From contig JAVTLE010000023.1 in assembly GCA_033439295.1 (NCBI GenBank), positions 3,570,530-3,634,529 of the forward strand: 64,000 nt of DNA, read 5' to 3'. Source of the stretch: Deuterostichococcus epilithicus (taxonomy: Eukaryota; Chlorophyta; Trebouxiophyceae; Prasiolales; Stichococcaceae). Shown here piece by piece: positions 33,617 to 46,127 of the stretch; position 1 is the stretch's first letter; the number at the start of each line of letters is the position of its first letter. The position numbers were made by a program, and so were the translations under genes. The notes below the pieces were generated by a model that was not told the DNA's origin, made no database searches, and was given only the letters and a program-made list of their open reading frames with translations.

Positions 33617-36600
33617 CTACAAGCCGTTGATGAAGACTAACAGGGCGCCAATAACAATGATGCCGAAAACCAGCAGGAACTTGTAGCCGCCGTTGATGGG
33701 CGGCGTCGTGCGGCACTGGAAGCCCTCCTTGGGCGTCGCGTAGCACTGCTCGCTGTCTGCGGGTCGGGAAGAGGAGCGGCGCGTGAATTGGGAGGCTTGA
33801 GATGGACCGCGGGGCATGCTTGAAAGACATGGCTGATGTGTGCAGCAGGAGTCGAGTCCAGGAACTGAAGAGTGCAGCACGCGCCAGTGCAGACAGGGCA
33901 CGGACAAGATGTCAGGAGGCGCATGGCGGGGGCGCACTCTTCAGCACGAAGTCGCCGGCCTTGCAGCGTGGCCGCTTGACCGGGAACTCGGGGTTCTTGG
34001 GCACCGCAACGATGGCGGAGTCCGTGCAATTCTTCTTTGAAAAGCCGGTGATGTTGACGCAGGAGCCAGGCGGCGGCACCACGCCGTTGGCCACCAGGTT
34101 GCCGGTGAAGACGAGCGTGCCGTTGCCTGCGCAGGGGCGAGGCATGTCTCAAGGCGAGGCCAGTGCAGTTTGATAATGCATGGGGAGGCTGCTGAGAAGC
34201 TGCCACGAGGTAAACCTGCACTGCGGTCGTGAACAGGGGAGCCTGGACAACTGAGCCAGCAGCCCGGCTGGAAACTCAGCACTGTGGCGCCCACCAGCAC
34301 AAAGGAACGTAACAAGAGGGATATGGCGGGTGGGGGTGCATTAGCAAACGCACTGGTAGGGGAGGCGCACCAGAATTAAAGTAGTTCACAGTTGCAGGGT
34401 CGTTGGCGGCGGTGCCGATGCCGTTGAAGAATGTTGAGTTCTTGCCGCCCGCATATGTCACATTGGCTGTGCCGTACAGCCCCAACAGTATCGAGCCCGC
34501 ACCTGCGCGGTTGAAAAGTGCGCTTCAAGCGGGGCTTCAGTGTGCCCAGAGAAAGTGTCGCTTTCTCTGTGCTGGGGCACAAGGGGACCCAGCTATACGA
34601 TTGTTTATAGGCCAGCAACAAATAGTCAAAGACGACAAACAAGCAGAGCTATGGAAAACATGAGAGGGAGAAAGACCTACCTTGCTGTATGATGTTCGCA
34701 TTGTTGGTCTGGTTAGCAGACACAGCGCCGGTGCCCGCCATGGTGATGTATGCCGTCTCCGTGACGTTGCCAATAAACACGGAGCCTTTGCCGGTCTTGG
34801 CCAATGTAAGCTGCGGGAGAAGGGTTGACGCACAGCGTCAGCATCGCATGTCTCCTCAATTATCATTATCATTAGGCGTTCGGCACCAAGGGATGGGGGT
34901 CAAGCTGGGGTGAGAGCAGGGGTGCGGAAGGCCTCCCACGGCCACCCAGCATACCCCCATGGGGGGGATACCCTTAGGGGGTGTCTGCCGCCATGGGTGG
35001 GGGGAGGGGTCAATGCTGTTGGGAAGCCCTATCACAACCGGTTATCTAGAGGGGGTCAGAATTAAACCTGCCCCCTGTCCCGCTGCCGCGCCACCACCGG
35101 AAAAAGCAAAGCTACTGCGCCCATGTGGGCACTTGAGGGGTGCTGCGTTTGTACCACTTGGAGTTTCATGTAAGATTTTCAGATAAAGTTTTTTGATTTT
35201 GTATGTTGATATAACAAAAGGACCTCCAGGAGGTCAGCAGGCTGAGGTGCGCACCGTCTTTGCATTGGTCAGTACCACCGGCTGCGAGGAGGCGTAGTTG
35301 ATGTTGACATTGCCCAGCTTGCCGTCCAGGTTGGCGGAGCCGTTGGTGCTGGCGTACACCAGCAGGTTGTCCAGGTTGTGCACCAGGGTCACGACGCCCG
35401 TCGCCGCAATCTGAGCCTGCGCATTGCAAGGTTGCATTTGGAGGGTCAGGTCCCCGGCCCTGGAAACCCAGATGCAGGCAAGGTAGATTGAGTGCGTGCA
35501 TGGTGCAGATGCATCTGCACGTTGCGATAGACAGCGAGAACATAGAAAGGGTGTAAAAAGCGGCGCTCTCCACCTGGAAGGAGTCGGTGTCAGTGACGTT
35601 CTTGAAGTTGAATGCGATGTAGCTCTGTCCCGTCGCCGTGACGTTGACGATCTGGGATGCCAGCGCGTCCGGCACCTGCATGTGAAGCCAGCAAGATGCA
35701 GAACGTCACAGTTCTGCAGGGTGGTGCACTTCGCAGCTTCAAGTCAATCGCACGTGCGCACAAGTGTATTCAGAGGAATTTGGGGGCATCCTGCAAGATT
35801 ATGACATGCAGGATGGGAGCACGTCAACTCGACGTTGCCAGGCAAAAGGTTTGGCGGTGCACCGTTACTGTGACGTTGACCAGGTCCGAGCTGGTCAGCG
35901 TGCCGTTGAGGGCAAGCGTGAAGATGCCGTTCTTGACGAACGGTCGCAGGTTGTACGACTGACTGCACACAGGCAACGGCAGCACACGGTTAGCGAGCGC
36001 AGCTTCAGCTGCTGCTTGGCACTGCCGCTTGCCAGGTGATGCGACTCTTCAACAAAGGGTGTCCTTAGTGCCTAAGTGCGTATGGCTCAGCGAGCTGTGG
36101 GCGAGGGGAGGAGGAGGAGGGGCGCACTCGAGGCTGGTGGTGTTGACGACAAATTTGTAATGATTTTCTGATGCGTTGTTGGCGGTGAGGAAGGTGAGCG
36201 ACAGCGGCAGGCAGGACTGCACGCTCTGGAACTGGTCCCAGAAGGTCGTCTGCACCGCCCAGGTCTGCAGCCAGACAGGGGGCAGGCGCGTCACGAGCGT
36301 GTTACAACAGCTTTCATTTGGCAAGTGGGGCACAGTAAGTATACTGCGATGGGACGACGATGCCACACTGGCAAAAGGTCGCGGTACTGAGGGAAAGGAC
36401 ACGCACCGTGATGTTCTTCTGGTTTGTCGCCTGCAAGGCAAAGAGAGGGGCGCACGTCAGTGCAGGAGAAGAGCAGTGCCGTGCAACAGTAGGGCGATGC
36501 ATTAGTGAGGCAGCCTGAATGTCTAACAATTAAAGTTAAAGAAAACTGAAGGGCAGCTTGCGCTTGTGCTGCATGCGAGGCAGAGTGTGGTTCACAAAGA

Positions 36601-36777
36601 AGCTCCAGGCAGCGGAAGGCAGATGTGGTACGGCAATGGTGCAGTAGGGCTCACATTCTTGAAGCTGGTCTTCGTGGCAGAGGGCAGGAAGCTGATTTCG
36701 CTGACGTCAATGGCCGAGGCGAGGCTGCAGGACAGAGCTAGGGCCAAGGCCACCGCCGTCACGCTGCTGTTCCGCAT
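33617..36777 (-). CDS. Secreted, C-terminally anchored N-glycoprotein with repeated beta-rich segments
   Basis: Start ATG 36777 gives a clear signal peptide, MRNSSVTAVALALALSCSLA. Exons include 36655-36777, a 24-nt microexon 36407-36430 (ATNQKNIT), about 36124-36313, about 35870-35965, about 35560-35680, about 35240-35420, 34681-34810, 34381-34502, 33938-34126 and 33617-33756; the checked junctions are in phase. The mature part has many Asn-X-Ser/Thr sequons and repeated strands such as SQIVNVTATGQSYIAF, TLTSSDLVNVTVT, KGSVFIGNVTETAYITMAG and NLDGKLGNVNINYAS. These resemble bacterial DUF2807/GIN head-domain repeats, though that link is only by pattern. A Cys-containing membrane-proximal part (CYATPKEGFQC) precedes YKFLLVFGIIVIGALLVFIN and the end, with no cytosolic tail, as for a GPI signal or a simple anchor. 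Probably a wall or surface protein. Confidence 0.6.
34860..35200 (-). other. Long intron with G-rich block and AT-rich edge
   Basis: This intron of the glycoprotein gene is clearly longer than its neighbours. It holds several plus-strand G-runs (about 34950-35020) and an AT-rich tail (about 35165-35215). It may be an inserted non-coding element or a quadruplex-prone stretch; no ORF or terminal repeat was recognised. Confidence 0.35.
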
Positions 36778-38809
36778 GGTGCTGTGTGGCATGCGCGCTC
36801 GTCTGCACGACTGAAAAGCTGGCAGGCTCCGACTGCTGTCTGTGGACCTGCATGAGTAGTAACGGCAGAAGTGAAAATGTGATGGCGGCTGCAAGTCGGG
36901 CAATACACTGTGCCAGGCACCAAGCGCATGTGCACCGCCAGGAAGTTTTGCATGTAGCGTTTGGGCCCACAACAGCTAGGCCGTACAGGGCGTGGGGTGC
37001 GAGGACTCCCCCAGTCGCATTTGCGGCTGCCAGCCGTCGTGCATCGGAAACGACGGCGTGTGAGCTGCGTGCAAACCTCCTACAGGGCAAGGGACCAGGG
37101 ACCCAAGGGGGCAGGCTGTGCAGACCGCCACTGCGGTGCTGCGTCGCTGCTCAATATGCATAAGTCTGCTGTGGAACCCCCTCTGAGGTGGCGTCCCAGC
37201 GCCAAGCGCAGGCACAGGGAGAAGAAGAGCCCCTCAGGGCTGGGGTGGCAGCTACACTCTGGCGCATCGCGCCACCGCTCTGCCCTTCTTGACGAGACAG
37301 GCGTGAGAAGACACTGATGGCCTCTTGCTCGCCGCCATCCCCTGCCACACTGTCGGCGTTGCCTAACTCCTCCGCCGCCGAGGCAGCACGTGTAGACCAA
37401 AACACCCCAACACTGACCGGCTCGCAGCAGATCTCAGCTGCGGCAGCTGCCACTCTCTCCGTCTCCCTTTGCAGACCGCTCACCTGCTCAAATCCGCCGT
37501 GCTCAACGGCCGACGGCGTCCTACTTCGTACAGGCGCCTCGTCCTCCCGGTGCACGGATTTTGTGTCGTCTGTCCACAGACGAGGAAGCTTTCTTGCTGA
37601 TGCTACTGTCGCGGCGCACGCTACAGGCAATGCAACAGCGTACGTGTAGCTCCAGGTTGCGGAAAGAGCCGAAGTAGGGAAGATCTGAGGTTGAAGTGGT
37701 GGACACCAGAACGCGTGTGACACAACGTGCCGGCGCGAAACCCTAAAGGGGGCAGAACGACACGTCGGCCGGGGCAGATACAGGCTGGCAGCGGGCACAC
37801 CGGCGATGTGAAGCATGCTACGCGCGCGCGCCTCTCACCGGCGTCGCAAATGTACCTCTGTGTGCTGTTGCATTGAAGCGCCGTGGCAGCAGTGGCATGC
37901 TGGGAATTTCTGACGACAATTGGACACTTTCGGATAAGAGTCCCCCGCCTCAATTCTGCAACGAGGGATGCCGCCACGCGTCGAGGCCTCACGTGTGGCC
38001 CAAAGGCCGTGCTGTGGTGTCGTGCCCGCAGCCGACAAAAGTAACTTTTCGTTGACCCCAACATCATCAGGTCCGCGGCCGTTCCTGTCCTCCTGTGCGA
38101 CGAACTCCACCTGCGAGGCAACGGACCGGGTCTTTGGAAGACGAGGCTGGTCTGACGGGGTGGCAGAGCCGCCACAGAGCTGGCAGCCCTCCGCCTTCGC
38201 CCGTCCGGCGCCATGTCCGGCCGGTGAGGCGCCCGATCATCTTCTTGCTCTGGTCAACAGCAGCTGCTGCGGCTTGCCGTTCCTGGTCGCGCTTGGACCC
38301 CGTCCATGTCTGAGGGTTGAGTCTTGGGGGTCGACCCTTCGTGCTGCCGGTTGCACGACACGCTGCTCGGGTCCAGCAGCAACGGTCCTGAGTCAAGGAA
38401 GCTACCACACCCTACTCTGCCGCGCGCCTGCGCCCGGTCGCGCTGGGAAACTGCGGCGCAGCGTGCCGATACTCGGGTGTGCGTGCACCTGCTGCTGTGA
38501 ACTGGCACGATGGCGGCGGCGCGTTGGGGCGCCAGAACGACGCTCTGAACGTACATGCTGCGCCTCGAGCGCTGCAAGCGGCATCCAGATGTGCTGCGCT
38601 ACGGGTTGGCTTCTGCAGGGCCAGCAAAGGAGGTTCCTGCGCAGGGGTGGTCTCGCGCTGCGTGAGTGATTAGGCTGTCACGCTCAGCTTTGTAACCTGA
38701 GCACGCAAGCGGGCTTGAGCAGCCTGTGCTGGGACGCTCGGCGACGTGCTACGCCACAGTCACGCCTCCACATTTTTTCGCTTCCAAGTCGACTTCTCCA
38801 TTCTTGCAG
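36778..38809. other. Unassigned region between glycoprotein gene and SULTR
   Basis: About 2 kb between divergent genes. It is open over long stretches on both strands (plus about 37970-38669; minus about 37151-37816 and 38067-38408). The minus stretch near 37500-37650 has a hydrophobic piece (YTYAVALPVACAATVA) followed by charged sequence. No motif is recognised. It should hold the SULTR 5' end (its first coding exon is not located) and may hold one unknown gene. Confidence 0.3.
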
Positions 38810-41800
38810 GCTCGGCCTGGGCAGCGACAACGACAAGGTCGTCCGCCCACCCGGCAAGCCGGACCTTACCAGCTCGTCCACCTCCAGCGATGAAGTCCGA
38901 CGCCGCTACAAGGTGCGGATATCTTTGGTGGTTGCGTCCCGCTTCAGCTTGCAGCCCCCGCATCCTTCGATCCGGTTTGTGATGCGCCATTTCTGCATCG
39001 CACGTCTCCCGAGTCTATATACTGCACAGCACAGAGCCAGTTGATCCTAAAGCCCTTCCCGACAATGCCATTCCAACCACCGCGATGCAGGTGGCATACC
39101 CCATCAGCGACGGCGCGGAGACGAACCAGCTCGGCGGCGAAGCCCGCGAGTTCCTGACCCACCGCACGCACACGATGAAGGAGCAGTACAAGAGCTACGG
39201 CTTCCTGGACTGGGCCGCCGTGTTCCTGCCCTGCATCGCCTGGCTGCGCAAGTACAACGTCCGCCGCAATCTCATCGTGCGCCCCGGTCCCCTCTTATTT
39301 TTCCAAAGACTATTGCCATTCTGTAATGGCAGGTGGGGTTGCACACCTTGCAATGGCAACTGCAATCTTATCAGGTCTATGCTGTCACCTGAGCGCCTCT
39401 GCACCCCCGTTGCCTACCCTGTGACAAAATAAACTGCTGACGCACCCCTTGGCGATCCTACGCGCAGATCGATGTCGTGGCCGGCCTGTCGGTCGGCGCC
39501 ATGGTGGTGCCGCAGGGCATGTCCTATGCCAAGCTGGCGGGCCTGCCCCAGGTCTGGGGCCTCTACGGCGCCTTCTCACCCTGCCTTGTGTACGCCGCCT
39601 TCGGCTCCTCCCGCCAGCTGGTGCGTCAAACCCTCCCCATTCCTGCTTGCACGCGCCGCGTGCATCGGGGCGGCTGCTGAAGCGTCTTTTGTGCATCTTC
39701 AGTCAGCGCGGCGGCTGGCATGCTGTTCCGACTAAGCACCATGACCTTTGCCTTGTTGTGCTGTCTCCATCCTGCCCGCTTCTGCCCTATGTGCAGCTTT
39801 GTCCTTGCTCACGGTTCCGAGCATCAGTGCATCGTGCACCGCAGGCCGTTGGACCCGTCGCCGTCACCTCGCTGTTGCTGGGCAGTGGCCTGCCCGGCAT
39901 CAGCGGCTTCACCGCCCCCGCCCAGGTCACCAACAGCGCAGGTGCGTCTTGCAGCGGATACGTAATTCACCTTTGCATCTGGTCCCTGCCGAGTAGCTTG
40001 CATCTCCAATGTCTGCTCAAACACCTGGCTCCTCACGCGCCAACCGGCCTGCTCTGCTAGACCGACCAGAATGCAAATCGAGTGCCACTATCCCTATCTG
40101 CCAGGCGCGGTGGTGGCATACAATGCCAACACTCCCGGCGAGTACGCGGAGCAGCAGGCGACGTACGACAAAACCGCCAGTGAGATCGCCATCATCGCGG
40201 GGCTGCTGTACACCGGCGTCGGCTTGCTGCGCCTAGGCTGGCTCACACACTACCTCTCGCACGCCGTCGTGTCTGGCTTCATGACTGGCGCCTCCATCAC
40301 CATTGGCATGTCCCAAGTCAAGTACCTCCTCGGTGCGCCTATTTCGTCATCACAAAACAAGCCCTGTCTGGTCGAGTGCATGTGCCTGTCTGGGCGATGA
40401 TCCTCCTTCTAACACCCCCCTGTTGCAAGTCGCAAGCCTCCTTGAGTGCGAAACTTACTTGTCCGTGGGAGGTACGGTATGAACCAGTTGCGACAGGTCC
40501 TGGAACTGCGCCACTGCTGCGCAGGCTTGTGCTAATGTTGGCACTCTGTGGCGCAGGCCTCAAGGTGCCGCGGTACGACCGCCTGCAGGACTCCATGAAG
40601 AGCCTCACGGACAACATCTCTCTGTGGAACTGGCGCGAGCTGGTGGTGCGCACCTGCTGGTTTAAGGGTCTAGGGTTGTCTAACTGTTGGTGCACATGTG
40701 AATCCTGCAAGTCTGCAGCGCGCCAAGAGCGCCGAACCTGATGGCCGCATGCGCCTGCTGGTCTTCCTCCCTGTGCTGTCTAGCTGCAGATTCGATGATT
40801 GACGTCCGGCACCAGTCGCTCTGCACTAAATCTGCCCCCGCGGAGCACCAGTGCACATCAGCGCACATGCTTCACGCCTGCTTCCCTTTTCCCGCCGCGC
40901 AGATGGGCCTCGGCTGGCTGGTCATCCTCGAGGCCTGCAAGTTCGTCGGCCGCAAATACCGTAGGCTCATCTACATCCGCGCCATCGGCCCGCTCCTGGT
41001 GCGCGCCGCTCCCACTGCGCAGCCCGCGTATGCTTCCTGTCTCATACGCGCTTGCGCTGCACCAGCTGCACCAGCTTCGGCACCCCGCAGCGCCGGCCGT
41101 GCCTCAAAGGGACTGCCGCTCCCATCCATCACCACTGCAGCAGCGATGGTCACGGGCCGGGTCCTGCCACCAGGATGGGCACACCGTCCAAAGGGTGCGA
41201 CTTTACTTGGCGCCGCAGGTCACCATCATCTCCATCGCCATCATGAACATCTGGAAGCTGTACAAGGCGCCGCACAACATCGCCATCGTGGGCAACGTGC
41301 CCAAGGGCCTGCCCGGCTACGTCGGCGACACCTTCTTCCCCCTGGTCGGCTCCACCGGCAAGACCATCGGCCTCGCCGTCCTGGTGCGCGCCGCTCCACA
41401 CGTGCACACGGCTGCGCCCGCGCCGTATCTCCCCCTCCTCTGGAGTCGAAACTCTAAAAACCCTGTCGCAGTGCTCGGGCTGGTGCTCGCCCGTCCACAC
41501 GTGCACACGGCCGCGTCCGCGCAGCATCTCCCCCCCTGAGTCGAAACCCTGAAAACCCCTGTCGCAGTGCTCGAACTGGTGCTCGCCCGGCGCTGGCTGG
41601 GGTCCTGCGGCGCTCCTGGGACGGCGAGACGCGCGGGCCCGCCCAGCCGAGGCCCCCCGCAGCACCCGGCGGCACAAGGACCCTGTACAGGATCTGACCC
41701 CAGTGGTTTTCACGACAACAGGTGTGCATCATCGACCTGGCAGAGTCCATCTCCATCGCGCGCGCGCTGGCGCTCAAGAACAAGTACACGCTGCAGCCGA

Positions 41801-44031
41801 CGCAGGAGATCCGCGCCATCGGCTTCGCCAACATCGTCGGCGCGCTGTTCAACGCGTACACCACCACCGGCTCCTTCTCCCGCTCCGCCGTCAACAACTC
41901 CTGCGGCGCCCAGAGCCGTGCGCCCCCGCCGCCCGTGTGCTCTGTTCGAGAGCTCTCAGCATTCATGCTCCGCTGTCATCTGCGCCTGCGGCGCCCAGGC
42001 GCATATGTTTCAGTGGTGTTCCTCTCTCGGATTCAGGCAAGTTCAGCAGTATCCTCACCCAAAACCATCTTGTTTGCAGTGAGTGTGCTAGTCAGGCATA
42101 CGACCAAACCCTGCGGTGCTTTGGGGCTATTTTCTCAACAGACTTGCACCCGTACTTCTGCCACCTTGTCAGGGCACACAGCAACAACTGGCTTCGAAAA
42201 CATGCTGCTGATGCGCCGCTTTTTTCCCTGCCGCGCAGAGATCTCCAGCCTGTGCACCGGGCTCTTCGTCATGGTGGTGCTGCTTTGCCTCACCCAGGTC
42301 TTCCTGTACATGCCCAACAACGCCCAGGGCGCCATCATCATCAGCGGCGTGATCACCTTGTTCGATTACAAGGAGGCGGTGTTCCTGTGGAGGGTGCGTC
42401 ATCAGCGCTTGTTGCCTCCCACTCCCCACATGCGTGCCTTTTCTGGTTGTGAGGCTCGATATACCATGCGGACTGCATTACCCAACAACCATCCTGAACC
42501 AACTGGACTCTTCGTTGTCCCTCAGATCAACAAGCTGGACTTCCTGGTGTGGCTCACCGCCTTCATTGTCGTGGTGTTTGCGGGCGTGGAGATCGGCCTC
42601 GCCACCTCAGTCGGCCTGTCCCTCCTCATCGTGCTCTGGAAGGTGCCACTCGCTGTTTCCCTCTGCCTCCTTCCAGCACTGCCTGCCCGCCCTCCCCCGG
42701 CATGCCCTGCGCTCTGGACTGTGCGCTCACATGCTGAACCACTCGCGCGGACCCTCCCTGGCATGCTGACATGCCGACACCCTCACATGCTGATCCGTCC
42801 CTGGCATTCCGACCCTCCGACTCCGGCCTGTAGGTGGGCTTCCCGCACACGGCGCAGCTCGGCCGGCTGCCGGGCACCAACGTGTTCCGCAACATCAAGC
42901 AGTACCCCGAAGCACAGCAGTACCCCGGCATCCTCGCCGTGCGCATTGACGCGCCGCTCTACTACGCCAACGTGCCGGTGCGCGCTCTACAGACTGCCCG
43001 GCGCCGTGCCGCCCCCCCTGCCGGCTTGCTGTGGCCGGTGCCCGCTGTCTTCACAGGCCAGATTGCTTGAGGGAGCGAGCCTGAGCTGACCCAACACTGC
43101 GGCGGCTTGACACGTTTGTGAACCTCTTGGCGAAATGCCGGTGATCCTGTTGCGCTCTGTCCAAACGAGCAACCTGTCCAAACACCTAATCTGGGCTGCG
43201 TCCACAAATGCGCAGACGGTGCGTGATGCACTGGAGAAGTACGAGGCCAACGCGGTGGACCGCGCCGCGGAGGCGGGCGAGCACCTGCGCTGGATCGTCA
43301 TCGACCTGTCGCCCGTGGCCGAGATCGACGGCACCGCCGTGCACTACTGGTGCGCCACCTACTGCCAGCGCACATTTGTTGCGGTACCAGCACATCGACT
43401 CGATGTCTGACATCTGTGCTGCGGCGCGGACCTGGGTGCCCCACCGACCACGGCTTTGAACATCAGTAGTTGCCATTCTGGAGGAGTCTTGAGAGGCAGG
43501 TGGCGTGTGAATGGCAGCGTCATGCTGCACGCAGCCGCGTAGATGGCTAACGGCTCCATGCCCGTTCTGCAGGTTCGACTACGTCCGGGAGCACCGCGCG
43601 CAGGACATCACAGTCATCCTGGCCAATCCCTCCAAGAAGGTGGTCCGCCAGTTGGAGGAGGCCCGCCTCGTGCAGCACATCGGTACGTCTCCCTGCAGGC
43701 TGCCCCCGTGTTACCGGATTGCCTACCGTTGCTGCAAGGTTGAAGTGCTGGACGCTGGCATCCACAGCACACCAAAAGACACTGCATTTTGATTTGGTGG
43801 TCTGGCGAGCAGGGTCCTGTACAAGCATCAAGGCTTTGCACACTCAGAATTTGCACACTCAGAAGGCGGCCATATGGCAGCTCCTTTACATCCGATTCAG
43901 ACGGGGTTGCCTTTGCCGCAGGCCCGGAGAACATCTTCGTGCGCACCGCCGACGCCATCGAGTACGCTCAGGAGCAGCAGCTGGCAGGCAGCAAGGTTGG
44001 CAAGAATGACCCCGCCATCCAGGCCATTTGA
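38810..44031 (+). CDS. SulP/SULTR-family sulfate (anion) transporter with STAS domain
   Basis: Exons in phase: 38810-38912, 39091-39276, 39468-39620, 39845-39941, 40105-40332, 40557-about 40645, 40903-40998, 41219-41393, 41722-41917, 42239-42393, 42526-42642, 42834-42977, 43216-43349, 43573-43682, 43922-44031. The start codon lies upstream and is not identified. The SulP core is clear: [117 protein letters not shown] domain follows ([40 protein letters not shown]), ending [10 protein letters not shown]. It moves sulfate or a related anion across the plasma or an internal membrane. The intron after 41393 contains tandem copies of the exon 8 end. All introns seen are GT-AG. Confidence 0.9.
41391..41590 (+). 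repeat. Tandem repeats seeded by a SULTR exon 3' end
   Basis: Starting at the exon 8 end (CTG|GTGCGCG at 41391), a unit of about 90 bp is repeated at 41480 and, in part, at 41576. Shared blocks are ccacacgtgcacacgg and ctgtcgcagtgctcg. Spacings are 89 and 96 bp. Confidence 0.8.
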
Positions 44032-44507
44032 ATGCGTTGAAGTGCTCGATGACTACCTATCTGGTCAGTGGAGGGTTGGCGCAAGCGACGGCTTTGACTT
44101 GTGGCGTTGCGCCTGTTTTGTGTACCGAAGTTCAGCTCCTTTCGTTCATGCAAGTGGGTTTTATGCGAAATCTCTAGATTGGCCGCGAACTCATGTTGAG
44201 ACTTCAACCTGCCCGTGCTCTTCAAGAGGGCGCAAAGGAAATGGTGGATATGTACTTCCTTTTACGAAGCCTTGTGGGCTGGTTTGCGGTGATGCGGCTG
44301 TGCAGGGTACAGTTGTGAGCAAACAAGATCTTCAGCTCAGAAATCCATGTCAAACTCTGTTCGCCAGACCATATTACCCAACCGTCTTGAAGATGGCGTG
44401 TTCCTCAAACCCAACCCCTGGACCCACAACTCGTCAGCAAGCGTGAAGCAATTCAATGAATTGCCTGGCGTCTCGCCAAGTTCCCCCCTTGACGCTGATG
44501 AGCATGC
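44032..44507. other. Convergent 3' intergenic region
   Basis: About 475 bp between SULTR and FAM210-like stop codons. No coding signal or RNA gene recognised. Confidence 0.4.
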
Positions 44508-46127
44508 TCAGGCCTTGGGCGGCTGGTCCTTCTCCCCAGGCTCTTTGCCCAAAATGCGCGCCACAACTGGCGTCAGCGCCACCGTCGGCGGAAAGCGTAC
44601 CTGCAGGTGGAGGATGTGCTCATAACTCTGTCTTGTCGAAACCACCTCCACTGTTGCAAGTTATGCACCACTGCCATCGCTAGCCACAAGCTCGAAGCAG
44701 AGAATTTCGAGCTGGTCACACTAGCAACAGGCAGGCGAGCCTGCTCCTGCAGGACACGACAGGCAAGGCGGTGGCGGCCTGCGGCACACCGGCGACAAGG
44801 CCTTGTGAGCGGCGTAGGCGATGGCGAAGGTGCCGACGCGCTCGCCGGTGTTGCCCACCTCGATACCCGCCCTGCTGAACAGCGCCGGCACGTCCACGCC
44901 TGCAATGCAGCACGAGGCAACAACGATGCAGCACAGCGGTCTAGAGGTCCAACTCCAGATGCAGGCAAGCTCGTGGCGAGGGCCAGGCTCATGCGTAGAC
45001 CTTTTTGTTGGTATCTTGACGGCTGCAACGGGTCAGCGCAGTCTGCCACCCCCTGCCTCTACATCGCCAACTTCACAGGCCAGGCTCCCCTGATTCCGAT
45101 GAAGCCAGCAATGGGAGCCACCGCCCTCACGCAATTCCACAGGCCGGAGCCACAAGCGCCGCACCTGAGCTGACGAGGGCATAGCACGCCGCAAAGGACA
45201 CGATGGCAAAGGAGATGGAGGTGATGAGGTACGCGCTGCCGTACCGCTTCAGCAGGTCCTTGGCCTGCGGGAGCATGCGGAAAGCGTCGACATGACAGCC
45301 CATAGCTATAGGGCTTCATGTTATAGTTCAGACGGCCCGACCTGGACGGCCATCGGTCAGGCCTCTGCCAGTTAGCAGGCGCAAAGGCTGCGTACAGAAG
45401 CACCAGTGCCACGCCATCGCAAGCCCTGAGATCCACCCGAGCCGCGTCACTGACACGCAGCGAATGGTGCGCAGAGCAGTCAACGAGTCACCACCAGCTG
45501 TCACGGCGTTGCCGCCAGGCGCCCGCCAGCTGTTGGCTGACAGAGCGCGTGCTGCGACCGGGCCCCATGCACGCAGCTGCGCCATCTGCAAGAGCGTTTC
45601 CCGCGGGTATAGAATGAATATGTTTAGGGGGTCACAGCGCTTCGTCTGCTGCCCCACTGACCGCCCCCGCCCCGTGCTCTGCTCCTCATCAAACCGAGCG
45701 TCGTGTAGACCGAAAAATCACCTGTTGCCCCTTGGACTGCCCGGTCTGCCCCGCCTCCTCCTTGGAGGTAAAAATGTTGAACAGCCCCGCCTCCAGGCCC
45801 CACTTTTTCGTCACCGCCTCCGGATCCAGCTTCGGCGGGCCGTCGGCGGGCTTCGGCTTGCTGTCCGCGTCCGCCGGCTGCGGCAGGCGCCCTCAGTTTT
45901 TGAACAGCAGCTCACAGCAGCACCAACCAAATTGTGGAGCAGCTGGAAATCGCACTTCGCATGGCGCTCGCCAGAAGGAACACTGGCATGCAGTCGCAAT
46001 ATCGAGGGGACCTCAAAGGTAAGCGCACTCACATCGAGATCCGTCCGTCGCGCGTGCAGCCGCGTGCACAGTTGCCGCCGGCTCGGACAGGCAGGGGCTG
46101 GCGCCACACCGCTGCTGCGATGGTCAT
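44508..46127 (-). CDS. FAM210/DUF1279-family membrane protein
   Basis: Exons 44508-44600, 44790-44899, 45165-45264 and 45722 to about 45887 join in phase; a first exon 46033-46127 (MTIAAAVWRQPLPVRAGG) is likely, but the exact acceptor of exon 2 is unresolved. Exon 2 encodes a hydrophilic stretch with PADGPPKLDPEAVTKKWGLE. Then KDLLKRYGSAYLITSISFAI leads into a transmembrane segment (VSFAACYALVSSG). It is followed by VDVPALFSRAGIEVGNTGER and FAIAYAAHKALSP, then VRFPPTVALTPVVARILG, the hallmark of DUF1279. The N-terminus is Arg-rich and could target a mitochondrion or plastid. Animal FAM210 proteins are mitochondrial; the algal role is unknown. Confidence 0.82.

Noticed and set aside
37968-38669. 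233-codon open frame on the plus strand
   Set aside because: Arg/Cys/Ala-rich reading typical of GC-rich non-coding frames, no motif, and the opposite strand is equally open. It is kept only as part of an unassigned region.
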